Source of the DNA: Phocoena phocoena
Lineage: Eukaryota > Chordata > Mammalia > Artiodactyla > Phocoenidae
DNA length: 64,000 nucleotides
NCBI RefSeq assembly: GCF_963924675.1
Contig: NC_089227.1
Location: 47,920,080 to 47,984,079 of the forward strand
Reading direction: 5' to 3'
Shown: positions 24,505 to 37,710 of the stretch, piece after piece
Layout of the letters: each line of letters starts with the position of its first letter
Numbering within the stretch: the first letter of the stretch is position 1
Position numbers and translations under genes: made by a program
Notes under the pieces: model-generated
Seen by the model: the letters and a program-made list of their open reading frames with translations, nothing else
The model's database searches: none
What the model was told of the DNA's origin: nothing

Positions 24505-26732
24505 ATAGGTAGGACTTTTGACAAATAAAGGTCTCTGATAAATTTCAGATGATAGTGCTGAACTGGGTAAGAAAGTAAAGAATCCTAATGGAAAACTTGA
24601 TGGTTTTGTAAAAAGTTAACAAAAGGATTGGTTACTGAATGAACTGGTGAATATGATTATGATTTTATTGTTTTTGTCTAGAATATTACTGGCTTTGATC
24701 TGTGTTTTACAGATATAGGGAAGCCTTTCTCAAGTTAGTTATGACTTACAACAATTGAGTAAACTATACCTGTGGGTAGAATTGAAACATTTCTCTTTTC
24801 TCTCTGCCTGGACCCTCCAGAAGTTAAGAGACTTGGGTTCCCAGCAGCCTTATTAGGCAAGTGGGAAAAACCGTCTCCTGGCATGTGCAGGAATCTCGAT
24901 ATTTTGAGAACCTCTAGAAGAGAGAAATCCACTGAGGTGGAGTCTGATGGCTTTCCTGGCCTTGAGGGGCCTTTTCTGAATTCAGCCTGAGGCTCCATCT
25001 GAGGAGTTCCATGAGAGCCAGTTTGGAGTAACCTATGTGGTCAATTGACTAGACTTATTTTGTGAACAAATTAATCTTGATTTGGCCGTGTTTGGTGGAG
25101 ATGAGGGTAATTTTAGAGAGGAAAAAATGTTATGTTTCAGTGGATAGTAACTTCTTGTTCTGCTGAGGTCTGTATTTAATGAAAGTGATTGTGTTAGCCA
25201 TACTTTTGCCCTGAGATTCAGGATGGAAAGAGAATTCTCTCGTGAAGTTGTCAGAGTATTACTACTCTGAGATGATATATCATGAGATGATATATAACAC
25301 TACTTGCTTTAAGTCTATTCCTAAAAGCACATGTACAATGTTTGTGTAGCAATTGGGTATAATTGATAAAATGTATAGCCTCTAAAATGTCCCCCACTGA
25401 CATACCTCTGAGCTTGTGTGATCAGTTTTCTCCTTATGTGGATAACTAGGCAAATATGAAGAAGGCCTAGCACTGAGGCACATGATCTGGACATGATCTG
25501 GTCCCAGGACATATACTTTGGTCTATCAAAAGATTTGCAATCAAAAGGGGAAACGATGGAAAAATCTTCACATGTGGAAGTCATTCTGGCTTATACATCA
25601 TTTAACTTAAAGTTTACTGACCTCAGTGGCCTATGGAACATGCATTGTACATCTGCTTTGGCCGTTGTGGAGAGGAATGCATTTAAAAGTCAAAATGAGG
25701 TAGCTGTAGTTCAGACATCCAAGGTAAAACGAGGTGGCCATTGTAGATGTGATTTTGGACATGTTCCTGTGTTGCTGAAAACTTGAGTTTTCTGAACTAT
25801 ATTGCAGACCAGGACAGAAACCACAGGCAGGTGTGGCATTTTGCTTAATGGTCATGATCTCCCCTGTGTTGTGCCTGTTAAATGTCTTACATTTCTTCCC
25901 TAGCTTGAGCGGAGGAAATCTATTTGAGGTTTGAGCAGCAACACTGTTCTCACTGCAAAATAAGTCTAATTGCTGGGTCTACAGCGAGATGCTCTTGTCG
26001 TCCTCCTCTGGACTTCCATGATAAATTGACCCAACTAATGTGACCATGTGGGGATGACTGACAATGGGGGTAAAAATCTCTTACCATCTTCCTGTCCCAC
26101 ATATTAATATGTCAGAAGGACCCCTGTCGGTAAACGTTACTGTATAACATGTCATACACTTTGCCAGGGTGACTGCCCATCAGCTCCCCTGGGCTACATG
26201 GTGTGGAGTGGAATAGTCTGGCTTCTGGACATACAAGTCCAATTAGTGGGATTAACTGTCTCTTTTTGGATAAACCTAATAGGTTTACCCCTAAAGGCAC
26301 CCAACATAACATGGGGTGGACACCTAAAGGACAATGCAATCAGACTTTTAATGTAACTGCTGACTCCTGGCTAGGCCAGTAGAATGTTTCCTTTAAAGCC
26401 AGAGCCTTCCCCTCCCCATGGGACTCTCTGGGTTTGTGAAAACCAGGGGTGGCTTTACCTTTCTTATAACTGGACAGGGCATGGCCACCATTGACTCCCT
26501 CTCCATTAACCTGGTAAGCGCTTGGCTCCAAAATTTGCCCACATCCTGGTGAATGACTGGTTTTAGCATACCTAGGTATCTTAACTCTTGATAACTTTGG
26601 CTGCTGGTGTCTGTATTGCATGTGTGGTATCTGGTTGCAGTGCCCCTCTCCATGCCTGACCCCAGGGATATGGTAGAAGAGCAGTGGACCAAGATTGTAA
26701 GGGTTCTGCAGGGTACGTAGGGATGGAGTGTA

Positions 26733-27191
26733 TGGTCACTCAAGATGGCTGTTCTCTTGCTCTCTGTACATCCTCTGCCCGACCAGGGCCTGCTTCACCT
26801 ACACCCTATGTACATGACTGACCTTCCTACATACTTGCTCCAGGCCCCAGCTAATGACTGTTTTGGCTTTAGATCAGAACTTTCCACTATGCTCATCAAA
26901 GGAGCAGTGAGGGGCACATCCCTCTGCTGGTTTCCCCTGGTAACCAATGAGCCAACCTGATGTCAGTTCCTCCTATACTGGTAAGCTCCCCTTCCCCGGG
27001 GAGAGAAGACTGACACCATGTTCTGCCCACCATCCACTGCACGTGGCGGGGTGTCACTCCAGGACCTTGCTTCAGATGTGTAAGCTCCCCCATCCATTGC
27101 ACCATTCATGTCTCTGTCACTGACTCCAGTCTCTTTGATTTTGCAGCTGGACAAGTACAGGCCTTGTAGGCCTGTGAGGTGCAGCCTAACA
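26733..27191 (+). mobile_element. 3' LTR of the degenerate endogenous retrovirus
   Basis: Partner of 20602-21032. It begins TGGTCACTCAAGATGGC, carries GGTAACCAATGAGCC and ends GTGCAGCCTAACA. It differs from the 5' copy by many substitutions and indels (459 against 431 bp), so the insertion is old. No clear polypurine tract precedes it. Confidence 0.8.
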
Positions 27192-27609
27192 GGACTTACT
27201 GCTAAGATACGGGGTCTTTTCCCCAACAGGGAAAAAATGCCAGTATGTTACTTGGAAGTAAGGCATTGTCACTATTATTCACCACTGTCAGTTCTTGTAT
27301 TCCCTATAAAACACATAGGATGTGGAAATAAAGAAATGGAATCCAAATAAAAGATATATTTTGATAACAATAGAGTCAGGATGTTCTAAAAAAGCACACA
27401 AACAGGAAGAGCAAGGCCAGGGATGGAACTACTGGACTCAGTCAGACAGCTGGGGAAAGGGATGGGTGTGGAGGTTACTGGGGTAGGAGAATGGGCAGAG
27501 AGGGAAGCACCTGTTCCAGTTTGGAGGAAAACGGTAAAAAGGATTTAGGAGGGAGTGAGGGCAGAAAGACCTGCACATTCACCTATATCAATATTTGGCC
27601 TCTTGCTAA

Positions 27610-27835
27610 ATGGTAACAACCTTTATTTATTAAGGGCGACGTGTACGCTAGGCACTGTACTAAGCCTGTAACGTTGACTCTGATAATCAATTCCTGCAGG
27701 GTCTCTATTAGGTGTGCTCCCGGGAGGGGGCAACCCTCTAAAACTCGGGAACATTGCATAATCTCCCTAAAGCTATTCATAAAGACCAGGGTTGGAGTAT
27801 GAACCAGCCTAGTACGATTCCAAAGCCCTCTCTCC
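27610..27835 (-). repeat. MIR element
   Basis: TTTATTTATTAAGG..CTAGGCACTGTACTAAGCC and the later GGTTGGAGTATGAACC region follow the reverse complement of MIR over nearly its full length. Confidence 0.65.
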
Positions 27836-28211
27836 TCCCTAATATCTTCCATTAAAAAGAAAAAGGCAAATTAAAGTTTTGTGGATGAAGAAGAAAAACT
27901 AGCAGAATCTAAGCTCCATTTGTTTTAACCGTGGTGATTGGATTAACTCATCAACATTTGCTGAGAATCCATGAATTGTTCATGGATTTGTGGAAGTACT
28001 ATCACCTTTGCTGTTGTCTGCTTGAATAGAGCTCCTTATTTAACTGCAGCGTATTTAAATTGTTTGGCTTCTCAGAAGCTTTTAATAGGCCTTGACCTGG
28101 AAATTGGCCAAGAGCTCTTGATAATAGTGGCCACTACACCGAGAAAGCTTATTTCTTGTACTAGTGAGAAGCAGAGAAAAAGGGAAAACTGTCACCAATA
28201 TTGCTTTATTG

Positions 28212-28281
28212 GTGTCCTGTAGATTTTAATGGTGGGCACATATTATGTGTCCTGTAGATTTTAATGGTGGGCATATATTAC
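28212..28281 (+). repeat. 35-bp tandem duplication
   Basis: GTGTCCTGTAGATTTTAATG and the following bases occur at 28212-28246 and again at 28247-28281, almost unchanged. Confidence 0.93.
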
Positions 28282-29019
28282 CATGAAAGTAGACAACAGC
28301 ACAAAAATGTTCTCATTTGAGAAGTAAAGTAGCTTTTCAGACGGCACAAGACTATAGAAGTCAGGTGCTCCGACTTCTTCCTCTGTACTAGCCCTTTTTA
28401 AAAAACACTAATGGACCCAAACAGCTCAAGGGCATTATAAAAAAGCAAATGAGGCTCATACTCTAATTAGAAACAATCTGAACCAAAGAATACACACGGT
28501 GGCCTAGACTGCTTCATGAAATTGAATAAAAACATAATGACTTGTACGTATAGGGGCACATGAATACCTACCAGTGATACTGGTAAAGTAGGAATTACGC
28601 AAAGTTGCATTTTTAGTGTCCCAGAGAAAATATGAATGAATAAGAGAAAGAAGAGGAGAAAATATGAAAAGGAAGATCTGTTAACATTGAATACACAGGG
28701 CAAAATAAGTTCATTGTGCCAAGCAGAGGACAAGAATAGATCTTAATTATTATATTTATTTAATTATTATTTAATTTAATTATTTATTTTAGTTTAGTTT
28801 AAAAAGTAATCTCAAAGATGATGCATTAATCTTCCTCGGGTAATTATCATGGTAACTCACATGTAGTATTTCTTTTTCTTTGACAATCTATACTAGCACC
28901 CAGAAAAACCAGCTGGAATTCTAATGGATTCCTAGGCTTTTGTAATCAGCGTTTTAGATATTTAGATGACCTCACAGGTCATCTAGTCCAGTGTTTAGTA
29001 GTAGAGTAGTCTAGAGACT

Positions 29020-29105
29020 ACCTGAGTCAGAATTGGTCAGAACGATTAATAAAAATGCATATTCCCAGAAATCACACCAAACATACTAAATCAAAATCTC
29101 TCATA
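29020..29105 (+). repeat. MER5-like fragment
   Basis: CTGAGTCAGAATTGGTCAGA, AATAAAAATGCATATTCCCA and TACTAAATCAAAATCTCT follow MER5-type order. Short and diverged. Confidence 0.45.
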
Positions 29106-29252
29106 GAAAAGAGTCCTAGCAGCTTAGTAACTTTGCGTGTATACAATGTTTTCTTTATTTACAGATATCATGGGAGACTTACGGAGGAATACCCAGGCCC
29201 TGCCTTCTCCCATCCTTTCCCCAATTTCAGAGGACTTGTTTAAAATACCTAC

Positions 29253-29624
29253 TGTTAAGGACTGAATGCTGGTGTCCCCCCAGAATTCATGTATTGAAGC
29301 CCTAAGGAAATGTGATGGTGCTAGGAAGTGAGGTCTTTAGGAGGTAATTAGGTTTAGGTGAGGTCATGAGGGTAGAGTCATCATGATGGGATTTGTGTCA
29401 TAAGAAGAGGAAGATAGACCAGAGCTTCCTGTTTCTGTCATCACCTGAGGATACAGCAAGAAGGTGGCCATCTATAAGGCAGGAAGAGGGCCTTCACCAA
29501 GAACAGAATCTGTTGGCACCTTGATCTCAGACTTCCCAGGTTGCAGAACTGTAAGAGTAAATGTCTGTTGTCTGTTTAAGCCTCCCGGTCTACGGTATTT
29601 TATTAGGGCAGCCCCAGCTAATAC
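29253..29624 (+). mobile_element. Solo LTR, MLT1/MaLR class (ERVL-MaLR)
   Basis: Begins TGTTAAGGACTGAATGCTGG; contains CCCCAGAATTCATGTATTGA, GCACCTTGATCTCAGACTTC and the final GCAGCCCCAGCTAATAC. These are in the order of MLT1-type LTRs. About 372 bp, with no partner seen. Confidence 0.8.
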
Positions 29625-29730
29625 CCTCATCCTGAGCTTGCCTTCTGTGTGATTTTCTGTAACTAGGACGTAGTTTTGCCCTTCTTCTTATATCTGGCAT
29701 CCATAAAATGATTATCATAAAATGAATTTT

Positions 29731-29941
29731 TTTTTTTTTTTTTTTTTTTGTGGTACGCGGGCTTCTCACTATTGTGGTTGCTCCCTTTGTGGAGCACAGG
29801 CTCCGGACGCGCAGGCTCAGCGGCCATGGCTCATGGGCCCAGCCGCTCCGCGGCACGTGGGATCTTCCCAGACCGGGGCACGAACCCGTGTCCCCTGCAT
29901 CGGCAGGCGGACTCTCAACCACTGCGCCACCAGGGAAGCCC
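29731..29941 (-). mobile_element. CHR-type SINE, short form
   Basis: Poly-T tail on the left and reverse-complement head on the right. Duplication TAAAATGAATTTT at 29718-29730 and 29942-29954. Confidence 0.95.
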
Positions 29942-29954
29942 TAAAATGAATTTT

Positions 29955-31434
29955 TGTTGCACCTATTCCTATTATCAGTGGGACGATGTCCGAATTATGT
30001 TAGAGTAAGACATGTAGGCATTTGGAATTTGTAAGTCCTGTGCCTGTCAGATTTTAAGTTTTATAAAGTTCATACATATGAAAGTTAATCGTGTGTGATC
30101 TTTTAAACCCGGCAAGGGGCACAGACAGAATTTAAACTCAGTTCTGATTCAGTACTTCTTTTTCACCTGTATAATGCCATTTTTAACAATTGTGAATCTA
30201 TTATATAATGTATGCCAAATAAAGATAGTGTTAGGGTATTTGAATTAAGGGCCAACTGCTACTGTGAAGGTCCATTAAGCTGCTGTTGCTGTTTTTAATT
30301 CAAGTGAAAAAAATTATAAAAATGATTTGTTTCAACATTTCAATAGAGGATTACAGAAGGGAAAGTTTCTTAAACATAATAAAATATGGCCTCCTTATTT
30401 TACAGATGAGGAGAAAGTAGATTAATAATCTGATGCTTAGTCATGAAAAGTGTTGACACCTTTGTTGCCATAAAAGACTAATGAAAAAGATGGGGGATGA
30501 ATTATTATTTATTTTTGGCTAATAAAACATATCAAAAGGCTATTAATAAAAAAAACCCCATTCCATTGTCAAAGATAAGTATGACATCTATATAGAAAAT
30601 ACGTAATGTTTTTACAAAGAAGACCTAGATCTGTTGGAATAAAGAACACGATGCTTACTTGCAGAGGAAAACCACTGCATTGATGGCTGTAAGGAAAAAA
30701 AATTCATTAGTAGGTGGATTTGAGCACCATGTATTCCTTATTCACAAAGAGCAATGTTCACAAAAACTAGGTCTTCCTTCAGCAAACATTTGTTTAATAT
30801 CTACCATGAGTCAGAATGTGCAAGAACACTTGAAATTCAGATTGGAAAGAGATAGGTTCCTAGCCTCTAAAAACATGCCGGAAAAATGATAAACTAGAAT
30901 CCCATGTAAATATTTCTTAAACTCAAGAGTGGGACAGTACTAATAACTAGTACCTATTAACTACGCTACCTTTCAAAGACCTTTTTTGCACATTAGCTTG
31001 TTACTGCCCCCCCCCCCGTGAGAAAAATACATCTTGAGTTCCTTTTAACCGACAACAAGAAAAATGAGGCCAAGAAATTATGTGATTTACTTACAGCAAC
31101 CAGGAGGATAAACTAGTGTTAAAAATTTTTTTATCCAAAATTTGAAAATGGGGCGTGGAGCATTATTACCTTCCAATGTAATAAAGGCCATTGGCTCAAA
31201 GGCCAACCAAGGACTATTTAATTCTCTGAGAGAGTGTACTTGTGCTTGAGTTTGCTATTTTACTATTTGATTAGAGTACAGATACTGTAAATGGCATGTT
31301 AACTTATAGATTTTTATTTGGTAGAGATGATAACAACAAAGATTATGGTTTAATTGTCCTGTTGGAAATTAACTACTTTGTATTTAATATTCTCCCTCCT
31401 ACTATTCCCAAAATGCCTGTAAGTAACCAGTTTC
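29955..31434. other. Intergenic, mainly unique
   Basis: No gene. A MIR-like scrap (TATTTTACAGATGAGGAGAA) lies near 30396-30415 and another possible MIR near 30775-30860. A C-run is at about 31008-31017. Confidence 0.5.
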
Positions 31435-31448
31435 TCAGAGTGGTCTTT

Positions 31449-31645
31449 TTTTTTTTTTTTTTTTTTTTGTGGTATGTGGGCCTCTCACTGTTGTGGCCTC
31501 TCCCGTTGCGGAGCGCAGGCTCAGCGGCCACGGCTCACGGGCCCAGCCGTTCCGCGGCACGCGGGATCCTCCCGGACCGGGGCACGAACCCATGTCCCCT
31601 GCATCGGCAGGCGGACTCCCAACCACTGCGCCACCAGGGAAGCCC
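31449..31645 (-). mobile_element. CHR-type SINE, short form
   Basis: Poly-T tail on the left and head CACCAGGGAAGCCC on the right. Exact duplication TCAGAGTGGTCTTT at 31435-31448 and 31646-31659 indicates a fairly young insertion. Confidence 0.96.
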
Positions 31646-31659
31646 TCAGAGTGGTCTTT

Positions 31660-34509
31660 GAACAAGCTTTACCATCTTAATGGCTCCAACATTAATGACT
31701 TAATATATCTATGACAAATATTTATTCTGTATTTGTATGAGAGTCACTTTTGCTTTTTGATAGTTTGACACTATACGAATGATTCAGAAATTTATTGAAT
31801 TCCATAATTATGACAATTAAAAATGACATTACTCTGAATTTAAAAAATAAAGTATTCTCTAGTTCAGCAACCAATAATTAAATATCATTTGTATTCTTAT
31901 AGCATTGTCTGTGACCCTCATTGTATATTCAATATGGATCAGTGACTTCTTCTGTGTACAGTTTCTCACCCTAACCAGATTTTAGACTATCCCTCTTGTT
32001 TGCATCCCTCAGGCCGGAGGGAAATATGTAACATTAATGTGCACAAGGCCGATATGTCCAAATTGGTATTTACAGTGGAAGTTTAGACAGTTCAAACAAA
32101 TAGAACTGGAACTGGCTGTTAGAAAGCTCAAAGAGAGAAATGGTAAGATTTACATGTTTCCTATATCTTTAAGTCTATATGTCCAGACTAGTTTGAAGAA
32201 TAATTTAAAATTACAAGGACCAAAAAAAAAAAGCAAAAACAAAAACTTCCACCTATAGCAATGTAGCACATATTCAAAGCTGAGTAGAATAACAAAGAAA
32301 AGAGAGAACTGCAATCAAGATTGGGAAAACAGGCTCAGAATGACAGATATTGACAGATATAACCAGGGTTCCAAGTTAAAAACTGACCAGAGTAAAAGAC
32401 TTCCTAGGTTTGCTGTGGCTATGTAGAGAAATAAGGGGAAAAAGGCAGCAGAACTAATGACTTCTTGACTTTCAATATCATTATATTGCTGTTAGAACAT
32501 AAACAGTCTATTTAGCCTTTTTCTTTCCTCTGTCCTTCTAAGTCCTGTATTAGTATAAGCAGTATTATACAGTCAAGATATATAGTTAAATTACCAAGTT
32601 TTTGCAATATCAGTCCAAAAAGTTCGTGGAGATCTCATTTTTTTCCTTTAAAATGGTTTAGAAGGATAGAGGTGACTGGAACATTTGGTAAATTGTCAAA
32701 TAGTTCTGGCAATAAAATTAGTCACTCCAAAACAGTCAAAATTATCTTCCAAGCTTTATTTTCAGAATATGCAGTACAGAGCTCTCAGATATGAAACATT
32801 CTCAGCACTAAGACATAGAAGATAACATGCAGCCCAAGATATCAAGCATAGTTAATTAAACAGCCTTCATGAAAAATGCAAGTAAACAATTGTTTTAGAG
32901 CTAGCAAACAGCCTTGTATAGTTTTACTCATTTCACATTTGATTATTTCACAAAGACATCGTTTTTCTTGTGATTTGTTATAATGCCAAATTGCATGCTG
33001 GGAACACTCATAACAGTTTTCCAATTTAGCTAAATATTTGTACAGTTTTATTACAATGTTTATTTTTGTGAATTTATTGATTAAATATCTCCCCTGCAGC
33101 CTTTGCTTAGTTTCTCCTTTTATTTCACAAATGTATTCAATTCACATTATCTACACTAATGCTAAAGAAAAATAACACTGATATCTTAGAACAAAGAGGA
33201 TCCAGGAGTGACTAAAAGTATCATTTACTGTCATGTCAACCCCTAAACATACACATAGCATCCATCTTTACCCAGCCTTAAAGCTTTTCTGATTTTGCCC
33301 TATAGGACCATATGGAGGAAATGTCTGAGGAAATGGTGAAATGAAAGAGATAATTTGTGAACTTGGCTGAAAGGTAGGAGGATGATAGTGTGTATATGTG
33401 TGTTTGTATTCATATATATTAACAGTACATTTGCCTAGAACATGATGAACCAGGATTACATCAGAGAGGGTACAAATGAATGTAGTGTTCTGGATTCTGG
33501 TTAGGGAAGTAAGATAAAAACAGGAAAAATTAAAAACCACTTGATTTAATCACTTGATTTGAATCCCACCAGGAACCCTAGAGAAATCTCCCTGCTGTTA
33601 TAAGTATCGCCATTGATACCAGTGTTCTGTTATCAATGACCTCTTTTGTAAGCCCATTGCCCACAAAGTTTAAGTGAAGTTTTTATTATTCCAGTGTTTT
33701 GGCCACAGAGTAAGAAATCTTCAGTGTGTTCCGGATTATGTCTCACTTAACCAGCTGAAATGACCTGCTGCCCAGGACCCTTTGATTTCATGGCAATATC
33801 CCGTCTCCACTGTCTCATCCTGGTGACAGTCATTGTAGGGCTCCTGTTGGCTCTACTGTCCTCTGCTGGTGCAGCCCAACATTTTCTTGTCATGCCTTCT
33901 CTTAGGCATCCAGGTCATCCACAGTCCTTGGAGATTTATTTAACAAATATTTAATAAACATTGGTCTTTCGCAGGCATTGGTGCTAGCCACTAGCCACCT
34001 TAGATATCTTCAAGAGAAACTTCCAGGAGTTTTTAATCTGGCTGATGTTCTCAGCAATTCCAGCTTACCCTGCAATTCTAGCCTCAGGGTTCCAGATCTA
34101 CTGGGAGATGCTCCTTAGACTAACCCCTTGTTTTATAACTCAACCCAGTCTGCAAACACAGGACACTGTAGTGGGGTCACTATGACTCTGAACATCACTT
34201 ATCTCTTACTCATTCTAAATCTTAGAATGATGTATAAATAATAGAAAAAGCAAAATCAAAAGCTTTTTTTGAAGAGAGCAATAAAATTTATAAAATACTA
34301 TTCATAGTATCTGAAAAGAAAAAGAAGGTAAAAATTGCCAACTATCTGTACATCCTATAGATACAGAAGGTAATAGGGGGATTTTATGAACAACTTTATA
34401 CCTATACATTCAACAGCTTATATTAAAAGGGCAGGTTCCTCAAAAGACATAAAATGCCAAATCTGACTTGAGAAAAAAATAGAAAATCTGATTGCTTTTA
34501 TCTTTTAAG
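31660..34509. other. Intergenic, nothing recognised
   Basis: AT-rich. A 64-codon frame at 33760-33954 has a hydrophobic stretch (residues about 20-40) but no similarity I recognise. A faint MIR-like end lies near 33930-33990. Confidence 0.45.
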
Positions 34510-34511
34510 TA

Positions 34512-37500
34512 TAGTTGTCCCTTGAACAATGTCGGGGTTAGGGTTCCTAACCCCCCTCACATTAGAAAATTCACGTATAAATTTTGACTCCCTCAAAACT
34601 TAACTAACAATAGCCTACTGTTGACCAGAAGCCTTACCAATAACATAGTTGTTTAACACATATTTTGTATGTTATATGTATTATATACTCCATTCTCACA
34701 ATAAGCTAGAGAAAAGAAAATGTTATTAAGGAAAGCACTTTTATAGTACTGTACTGTATTTATTGACACCATTAAGTTTTTGTCTGCTTACAAGTTGTCT
34801 TTCCATCAATACTGCCTTATATGTTACAAAACAATGTAGATGTTGTATGTATTACTAACATTTGACATCAAAAATGAAAAGATAATGTGAAAGAAATTCA
34901 TATTTATTTGCAGCTATAATGATTCATGCATTGCTAACAAGCAGCAATATGATTGTTTTATGATAGCCTAGTGTAATTGATATGAATGCTTCATGGTAAC
35001 CTAGCCTATATGCTAATGAATGTATCATTATAAAATTTTATGATATACAGTATTACAGTTATATTCATAATAAAGTATTGGAAACATCGTTACATTTTTT
35101 TTAAAAAAGACTTATCTATGATGATAGGCTGATATGTAGTTTTTCCAATTACAAGAAAGAGGCATACTATACAGTACTGTAATTCTTTAAAAGCAAACTT
35201 ACAAAACAGTAAGAAAAGTAATACGTTATTAACTTTATATTAAATATCACTTGCCCTGTGCCTACGCAAGGACAGACTGTTCACTTCAGTACAAGTCTTG
35301 CACACGTCGTTCAACAAGACGAACACTCTAGTGACATTGATGATGACACAAAAACCCCTTGCTGTCTCAGGGGTGGCAGAGGCAGAAGAGGTGGAGGAGG
35401 TGGAAGGAGAGGCAGGCACACTGAGGGTAACTTTATGAAAATACACTGTAATTTCTCTAAAAATGCTTCAGATTTTTCATTTCTCTAAAAATGTTTTTAT
35501 ATGGTACCAAGGCTTCTTCCACTGTTTGCTTTAGTTTCAGTACCCATATCATGTTGTAAAAGTCAAAAGCAGTCTTGTATAATTGGAACCCTTCTGCCAG
35601 ATTGTCTAATGTCAGTTTGTTTTCTGGCACTGTTTCTTCTGTATCTTCTTCCTCATCACAGAGCACTGGTTTGAAAACACTCATCTCCATCAGGTCGTCT
35701 TCTGCTAATTCATCTGGTGTGGTGTATATTAGTTCTTGAATTTCTCCACAATCTGTATCTTGAAACCCTTCATACAACCCCTCTCTTTTTTGCCATAACC
35801 ACAGTATCTTTCATGATTACCTGACTGGCTCTTTTCTAAATCTTCTGAAGTCACACACAACATCTGGACACAGTTTTCTCCAGCAGAAATTTATTGTTTT
35901 GGGCTTGATGGCTTTCATGGCTTTTTCTATAACAACGATGGGATCTTCAGTGGTGTAATCCTTCCAGACTTTCATGATATTGTCTCTATCACGAAAGGGT
36001 TCTCTTCATCGCATTGACAAACTTTTTTACAGAGTACTGTGTATCATGAGACTTAAAGGTCCTTATGACCCGCTGATTTAGAAGTTCAATTAAGGACACT
36101 GTGTTTGGATGCTAGTAGACTACTTCAGTGCCTTTGGTGTTGAACCCATGCGGTTCTGGGTGGCCAGGGGCATAGTCCAATATGGAAAGAACTTTAAAAG
36201 GCAGTCCCTTACTGGCAAGGTATTTCTTGACTTCAGGGACAAAGCAGCCATAAAACCAGTCCAGAAAATGGGTTCTCGTTGTCCAGGGCTGCTTGCTGTA
36301 CAACCAAAAGACTGGCAGTTGGTGTTTAATCTTTTCCCTTCAGGGCTCAGGGGTTAACAGCCTTATAGATAAGGGCAGTCCTGATCATAAACCGGATTGC
36401 ATTTGCACAAACGATTAGAGTTAGCTTATCTTTTCCTGCCTTAAATCCTGATACTTACTTCTCTGCTTTACTAATAAATGTCTTTCATGGCTTCCCCCCC
36501 CCCCCACGAATGGAACATCTTTTTCTGCATTAAAAACCTATTCAAGCAGATAACCTTTCTCCTCAGTGATTTTCCTAATGGTATCTAGGAACTTGTCTGC
36601 TGCCTCTTGATGGGGAGAAGTTGCTTCTCTTGTTATTTTGACATATTTTTAAGCCAAACCTCTTTGTAGAATTACCAGACTGTCCTTCGCTGGCATTAAT
36701 TCTCCAGCTTTAGATTCTTCACCTTTCTTTTGCATTAAGTTGTCATATAATGACTTCACTTTTTCTCAAATCATATTAGAGTCTATTAGGTATGCCTTTC
36801 TTATAGCAATCCTGCACCCACATAAATCTTCATTTTCAATATGAGATAAAAAAGATATTTTGCAAAAAGTGCAAGGTTTTCACACCTGCTGGCATAGCTG
36901 CAGCAGCAGCTTCACAAATTTCCTTTTCTTTTTCTTTCTTTTTTTTTTTATACAATGGTCTTCACACTGGATTCATTTATCTTGAAATGGTGGACAACTG
37001 TAGCTGCAGACCTCAATCTATGGTACATATCAAGCAATTCAACTTTTTCTTATAATGTCATGATTTTTCGCTGCTTCTTGGGAGTACTTTCAGCATCATT
37101 AGTGGCACTTCATATGGGTCTCATGGTGTCATTCAAGGTTTATGGTATTGCACCAAACACGATGAAAGATATAGGAAAATCACGAGAGCGGACTTTTTAC
37201 TGTGATACACAATTTACTAGAGAGATGAACTGCTCACATGGAGATGGTTAGCCACACACTGTGTTTTAAGTGGATACTCACAACACTTGGCTCACCACAA
37301 TAGCAAAAGGAGGTAGCTACAAACTTATTACAGTAGTACAGTATGTACTATAGTTAATTTTATGAAGTTATGATTTAATACTATATATTTACATTTCTTT
37401 GTTTTTCTCAGTGGTGAATGGCTTGATATAGTTTTGTATAAGTTTTGATAAATTTTAACTTTTTATAACAGATTTTATTTTTTTATAGTAATAAATGATA

Positions 37501-37710
37501 AAATAGATGAGTATGTACATATATTTTATGTATTCACCACATGCCTTTTTTTTCTCAATTTTTTGTGATATTTCTAGGCTATGCAATTCTTCCTCAAGTT
37601 TTTTCAAATTGTCACAAATCTAAAAAAATAAATTCCAATTTGTTCACTGGAAAGAATTCACATATAAGTGGACCATGCAGTTCAAACCTGTGTTATTCAA
37701 GGGTCAACTG
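34512..37710 (-). mobile_element. Tigger2-type DNA transposon, near full length, inactive
   Basis: The left end (TAGTTGTCCCTTGAACAA) and right end (reverse complement CAGTTGACCCTTGAATAAC) are the inverted repeats of Tigger2/MER28, of the pogo group of Tc1/mariner transposons. The left flank is the expected TA (34510-34511); on the right it has become TG. Transposase remnants are on the minus strand: the DDE-domain text (APGHPEPHGF, within 36303-36112) and a following C-terminal piece (35777-35457, acidic, PDELAEDDLMEM). Stops and frameshifts break the gene. About 3.2 kb. Confidence 0.85.

Larger units (their letters stand above)
21033..26732 (+). pseudogene. Interior of the class I endogenous retrovirus, no intact genes
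   Basis: This lies between the paired LTRs. Without the later L1/SINE insertion (about 22177-24504) only about 3.4 kb remains, too little for gag, pol and env, so a large part was deleted. GC-rich leader sequence is seen at 21033-21400. The remaining sequence has short open frames full of stops, and I could not identify any retroviral protein domain. It is an ancient, non-functional relic. Confidence 0.65.
27192..29020. other. Intergenic, with MIR and a small tandem repeat
   Basis: No gene is seen. The MIR at 27610 and the 35-bp tandem at 28212 are listed separately. An AT-only block lies at about 28742-28800. Confidence 0.5.

Noticed and set aside
32600..32640. CCAAAAAGTTCGT motif resembling a mariner end
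   Set aside because: No matching inverted end or transposase remnant nearby.
33760..33954. 64-codon frame with a hydrophobic stretch
   Set aside because: No homology recognised, no promoter or splice context, and length near chance.
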